9,949 nucleotides of DNA. Origin: Peptostreptococcus sp. (GTDB lineage: Bacteria > Bacillota > Clostridia > Peptostreptococcales > Peptostreptococcaceae). The notes below the pieces were generated by a model that worked only from the letters and a program-made list of their open reading frames with translations, was not told the DNA's origin and did no database searches. The translations under genes and the position numbers were made by a program. The number at the start of each line of letters is the position of its first letter. The first letter of the stretch is position 1. Positions 7,586 to 9,949 of this stretch are shown here, in pieces. The DNA is taken from assembly GCA_020025095.1 (NCBI GenBank), contig JAHHSS010000059.1, forward strand, positions 1 to 9,949, written 5' to 3'.

Positions 7586-8474
7586 GCGCTTCTTTAAGCC
7601 TTTTATGCATATTATCTCTTAATTTTTTGGGTTCTAAAATAAGAATATCTTCTAAATATTGAAAGAAATATGCTTCACATTGATATTCTGAACATTCAAA
7701 AACCTTGATTTTATCATCTTTTAATTCTTCTTTATCTATGGATACACCGATATAAGCATCTGGATTATTATAAATTTTTTCTTTTGATATCTCTAGAGGT
7801 CTATTTAATGTTATTATTTTTAACATATTCATTCCTCTTTCTGTAAATTTCACTTTTACATATTTTCCATATGATAGGAAACCGTCAAAGTATTCTTCGG
7901 ATTTATCAAGTAGACATTCATATTCATTTTTTACTTTAAATCTTTTGTGAAGTTTTTTTATTTGTGATATTCTCGATATTCTGAAAGACCTTATATCCTG
8001 TCTTTTTTGACAAAAAGCAATAAGGTAATTATTTTCCTCACTTTGAGTTGTTACTATTTTATATGGATCAATCATTCTTTTTTCGTATTCTCTCTCATTT
8101 TTAGTATGTAGTATTTCTATAGATTCCTTATTATCAATTGCATTTTGTATTTCTTCTATTATTTCTTTATATATTATTTTCTCTCTAATAAAAATAGGCA
8201 AAAATAAATAGGCAGCTATAAAAGCTCTTAATAACTCTGACTTTGAATATTCATTATGTAGTCTAAGCTGTCTATTCCATATCTCTCTATTTTCAGCATT
8301 AACTTTTACATCTTTCACTTTATTGTCTTTTTCTATTTTATAAAATCTTGCTTTTAATTTGTCTGAAGATGATATTATGTGATTTATTAAGCCATTTACG
8401 GTAATATTATATTTTTCAGCTTCTTCCTCCAATAAAAAATACATTCTTTTATCTATTGTTAATCTAACCCTCAT
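7560..8474 (-). CDS. RHH-WYL domain putative transcriptional regulator
   Basis: The 304-residue protein starts with a ribbon-helix-helix (CopG/Arc-like) DNA-binding segment: strand VRLTID (3-8), then two helices to about residue 37, with VNGLINHII resembling the second RHH helix. Helical residues about 60-112 may be a dimerisation or linker part. A WYL domain covers about 116-190: DPYKIV (136-141), the WYL position as NYL (149-151), and IRSFRISRI (161-169), the usual RxFRLxRI element with three arginines. WYL domains are thought to bind nucleic-acid or nucleotide ligands. Residues about 205-285 resemble the C-terminal WCX extension. ATG at 8474 has AAAGGGG 9 bases upstream and a strong promoter. 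It stands first in a run leading into pilT, so control of pilus or downstream genes is a reasonable inference, not shown. The same domain order occurs in the Cas13d accessory protein WYL1, but no CRISPR genes are here. Confidence 0.82.
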   Translation of the reverse strand: MRVRLTIDKRMYFLLEEEAEKYNITVNGLINHIISSSDKLKARFYKIEKDNKVKDVKVNAENREIWNRQLRLHNEYSKSELLRAFIAAYLFLPIFIREKIIYKEIIEEIQNAIDNKESIEILHTKNEREYEKRMIDPYKIVTTQSEENNYLIAFCQKRQDIRSFRISRISQIKKLHKRFKVKNEYECLLDKSEEYFDGFLSYGKYVKVKFTERGMNMLKIITLNRPLEISKEKIYNNPDAYIGVSIDKEELKDDKIKVFECSEYQCEAYFFQYLEDILILEPKKLRDNMHKRLKEALEKIEKYN

Positions 8475-8498
8475 GAGTGTTATCCCCTTTTATTTTCT

Positions 8499-8520
8499 TA
8501 TATTTATTTATATAAATATA
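8499..8520. repeat. AT-only dyad at the transcription start of the WYL gene
   Basis: TATATTTAT (8499-8507) and ATAAATATA (8512-8520) form a perfect inverted repeat with a TTAT centre. It touches the -10 box and covers the expected start site of the WYL gene. RHH proteins commonly bind short inverted repeats over their own promoters, so this could be an autoregulatory operator; pure A/T composition makes chance a real alternative. Confidence 0.4.
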
Positions 8521-8548
8521 TTATAGTTGTATGCTAAAACTATTTCAA
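8520..8548 (-). promoter_or_regulatory. Sigma-A promoter of the WYL-pilT run
   Basis: On the minus strand TTGAAA (8548-8543), a 17-base spacer and a perfect TATAAT (8525-8520) form a near-consensus promoter. The start site would fall near 8513, giving a leader of about 40 bases before the ATG at 8474. An ATGCTA/TAGCAT inverted repeat (8531-8536 and 8559-8564) brackets the -35 box, so a regulator bound there could compete with RNA polymerase. Confidence 0.8.
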
Positions 8549-8697
8549 CCTTTTTAAATAGCATAAATTCTTCTATATACTCTTTTTTAATTCATTATTA
8601 AAGAAAAATATACTTTATAAATTATTTAATCTTATAGATTTTTACTAGTAATATTCGTATACAGAAATTTATTTCTGCATTATTCTCTTAAAACAAC

Positions 8698-8725
8698 AAA
8701 AAGTCCCAATAAATTGGGACTTTTT
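8698..8725 (-). terminator. Intrinsic terminator of prs
   Basis: GTCCCAAT (8703-8710) pairs perfectly with ATTGGGAC (8713-8720), and flanking A5/T5 runs extend the stem to 8698-8725. On the minus strand the hairpin is followed by TTTTTGTTGTTTT. It begins about 43 bases after the prs stop. The structure is symmetric, so it could also stop plus-strand transcription (TTTTTGCTTG follows). A second, smaller perfect dyad, CAGAAAT/ATTTCTG (8662-8677), lies further downstream of prs. Confidence 0.9.
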
Positions 8726-8768
8726 GCTTGTTGATATGAATTTTATATTTCAAAAATAAACCGTAATA

Positions 8769-9722
8769 CTAGAACAGTTTACTTACTGAATCACATGTAT
8801 ATATTCTATTTATTGCATCAGCGAATACTTCTGCAACTGTCATAGTTTTTATCTTATCTATCTTCTTTTCTTCAGGTAACTCAATAGTATCAAGAACTAT
8901 TAACTCCTTAATTGGAGAATTTTCTATTCTTTCTATTGCTGGACCAGATAATACTCCGTGTGTACAACAAGCATATACATCCTTAGCACCGAATTTCTTA
9001 AGGGCTGATGCTGCATTTACTATTGTTCCTGCTGTATCTATCATATCGTCAAGCAATATAACGTTCTTTCCTTCTACTTCACCTATAATATTCATAACTT
9101 CACTAACATTTGGCTTAGGTCTTCTCTTATCTATTATTGCAATAGGTACTTCCTTATCTATGTTATTAGCGAATTTTCTTGATCTAGTAACACTACCAAG
9201 GTCAGGAGAAACTACTACTAAATCATCTAGGTTTAATTCTCTAAAGTAATTAGCTAATATTTTACCTCCTAGTAAATGATCCACTGGAATGTCAAAATAT
9301 CCCTGAATCTGACCAGCATGTAAATCCATTGTAAGAACTCTATCTGCGCCTGCTGCTGTAATCAGATTAGCAACTAGCTTAGCTGTAATTGGATCTCTTG
9401 CTTTTGCCTTTCTATCCTGTCTAGCGTAACCATAATATGGTATTACTGCCGCTATTGAACCTACAGAAGCTCTCTTTAAAGCATCGATAAGTATTAATAA
9501 TTCCATTAAATTATTGTTAACTGGGCTGTTAGTAGACTGAATTACGAAAACATCGCACCCTCTAACAGTTTCATTGATTGTAACCGCAATCTCACCGTCG
9601 CTGAATGTATCAACCTGACAGTCAACTAGTTCTACACCTAAACACTTGGCTATTTTACTAGCTAATTCTTTTGATGCGTTACCAGCAATAAGCTTCATCT
9701 TATGGCTATTGTAACAACTCAT
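8769..9722 (-). CDS. prs: Ribose-phosphate pyrophosphokinase (PRPP synthetase)
   Basis: The enzyme transfers pyrophosphate from ATP to ribose 5-phosphate to make PRPP for purine, pyrimidine, histidine, tryptophan and NAD synthesis. From the chosen start it has 317 residues, the usual class I length. Visible motifs in that numbering are the flexible loop YYGYARQDRK (96-105), MDLHAGQIQGYF (132-143) around the metal/ATP site, VVSPDLGSVTRSRKFAN (170-186), and the PRPP-binding loop DDMIDTAGT (225-233). The C-terminus ends TMTVAEVFADAINRIY plus a short tail. ATG at 9722 is chosen because AGGAGG precedes it by 6 bases; the frame stays open to an ATG at 9827, but that extension has no ribosome binding site and contains the promoter. 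A terminator follows. By analogy with other Firmicutes it might be cotranscribed with an upstream gene such as glmU, which is outside the window. Confidence 0.97.
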   Translation of the reverse strand: MSCYNSHKMKLIAGNASKELASKIAKCLGVELVDCQVDTFSDGEIAVTINETVRGCDVFVIQSTNSPVNNNLMELLILIDALKRASVGSIAAVIPYYGYARQDRKAKARDPITAKLVANLITAAGADRVLTMDLHAGQIQGYFDIPVDHLLGGKILANYFRELNLDDLVVVSPDLGSVTRSRKFANNIDKEVPIAIIDKRRPKPNVSEVMNIIGEVEGKNVILLDDMIDTAGTIVNAASALKKFGAKDVYACCTHGVLSGPAIERIENSPIKELIVLDTIELPEEKKIDKIKTMTVAEVFADAINRIYTCDSVSKLF

Positions 9723-9728
9723 AATAAA

Positions 9729-9734
9729 CCTCCT
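9729..9734 (-). promoter_or_regulatory. Ribosome binding site of prs, deciding the start
   Basis: AGGAGG on the minus strand, 6 bases before ATG at 9722-9720, selects the 317-residue product over the 352-residue reading that begins at 9827. Confidence 0.9.
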
Positions 9735-9786
9735 AAAGTAATAATGTGACATATATTTATAGTTAAATTTTAACACTTCAAATAAT

Positions 9787-9795
9787 ATTATATCA
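9787..9795 (-). promoter_or_regulatory. Extended -10 promoter of prs
   Basis: On the minus strand TGATATAAT is a perfect extended -10 box (TGn plus TATAAT). No good -35 is seen at 16-18 bases; TGTATA at a 16-base gap is the nearest. The start site would fall near 9780, giving a leader of about 55-60 bases. Confidence 0.7.
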
Positions 9796-9817
9796 CAATT
9801 TGAGGTTTTATACATTA

Positions 9818-9865
9818 TTTTAAGCAATATTATTTCAACTTTTATTTAACAATATTGGCTTAAAA
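9818..9865. repeat. Imperfect inverted repeat upstream of the prs promoter
   Basis: TTTTAAGCAATATT (9818-9831) and AATATTGGCTTAAAA (9851-9865) are inverted copies differing by one extra base, with a 19-base centre. The repeat lies just upstream of the -35 region of prs. No T-run follows on either strand, so it is not an obvious terminator; an upstream regulator site is possible. Bases 9866-9949 are AT-rich with no gene that I can see. Confidence 0.45.
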
Positions 9866-9949
9866 CAAAATTATTTACATAATTTTTAAAAAACTTTCTT
9901 ATGAAATAATTTTTAATATATTTTTTACTTTATATTATTTTTTTGATAT

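Noticed and set aside
7560..8474. CRISPR type VI-D association of the RHH-WYL protein
   Set aside because: No direct-repeat array, Cas13d or Cas1/Cas2 is seen in the window; domain order alone does not justify the call.
9723..9780. Riboswitch or attenuator in the prs leader
   Set aside because: The leader is only about 55-60 bases and AT-rich; it has a short GTTAAA/TTTAAC dyad at 9762-9774 but no terminator or recognisable aptamer.
9723..9827. N-terminal extension of prs to the ATG at 9827
   Set aside because: It has no ribosome binding site, contains the extended -10 promoter, and the 35 extra residues do not look like the start of PRPP synthetases. The ATG at 9722 has a perfect AGGAGG.

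Overview
The window is AT-rich DNA (about 30% G+C by eye) from a low-GC Firmicute, most likely a clostridium of the Peptostreptococcaceae or a relative. The evidence is strong AGGAGG-type ribosome binding sites, frequent TTG starts, sigma-A promoters with TATAAT boxes, and the gene order pth-mfd-prsA with type IV pilus genes upstream. From memory, that order resembles the Clostridioides difficile locus where the main type IV pilus cluster lies between prs and pth. All seven genes I can support are on the minus strand, so transcription runs from right to left. The species cannot be fixed from the sequence.

In transcription order: (1) prs (PRPP synthetase, start at 9722) has its own extended -10 promoter and a strong hairpin terminator at about 8698-8725, so it looks like a separate unit unless genes beyond the right edge read into it. 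(2) An RHH-WYL regulator (7560-8474) follows a good sigma-A promoter (TTGAAA, 17 bp, TATAAT) with dyad symmetry around it. (3) pilT (pilus retraction ATPase) and (4) a short A24-family prepilin peptidase follow with gaps under 100 bp. (5) pth, (6) mfd and (7) prsA are packed with gaps of 12-75 bp, and the prsA ribosome binding site overlaps the mfd stop codon. An intrinsic terminator at about 331-380 ends this run. With no terminator visible between genes 2 and 7, the WYL promoter could drive all six, though internal promoters are possible.

Functionally this joins housekeeping genes (PRPP supply, peptidyl-tRNA recycling, transcription-coupled repair, extracytoplasmic folding) to a small type IV pilus remnant: the retraction motor and the peptidase without pilins, PilB, PilC or PilMNO in the window. 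The most interesting point is this reduced pilus island with an RHH-WYL regulator where, by comparison with C. difficile as I recall it, a large pilus operon would be expected. I see no CRISPR array, tRNA, rRNA, insertion sequence or phage gene. The left 320 bases and the right 130 bases are AT-rich without a convincing gene.
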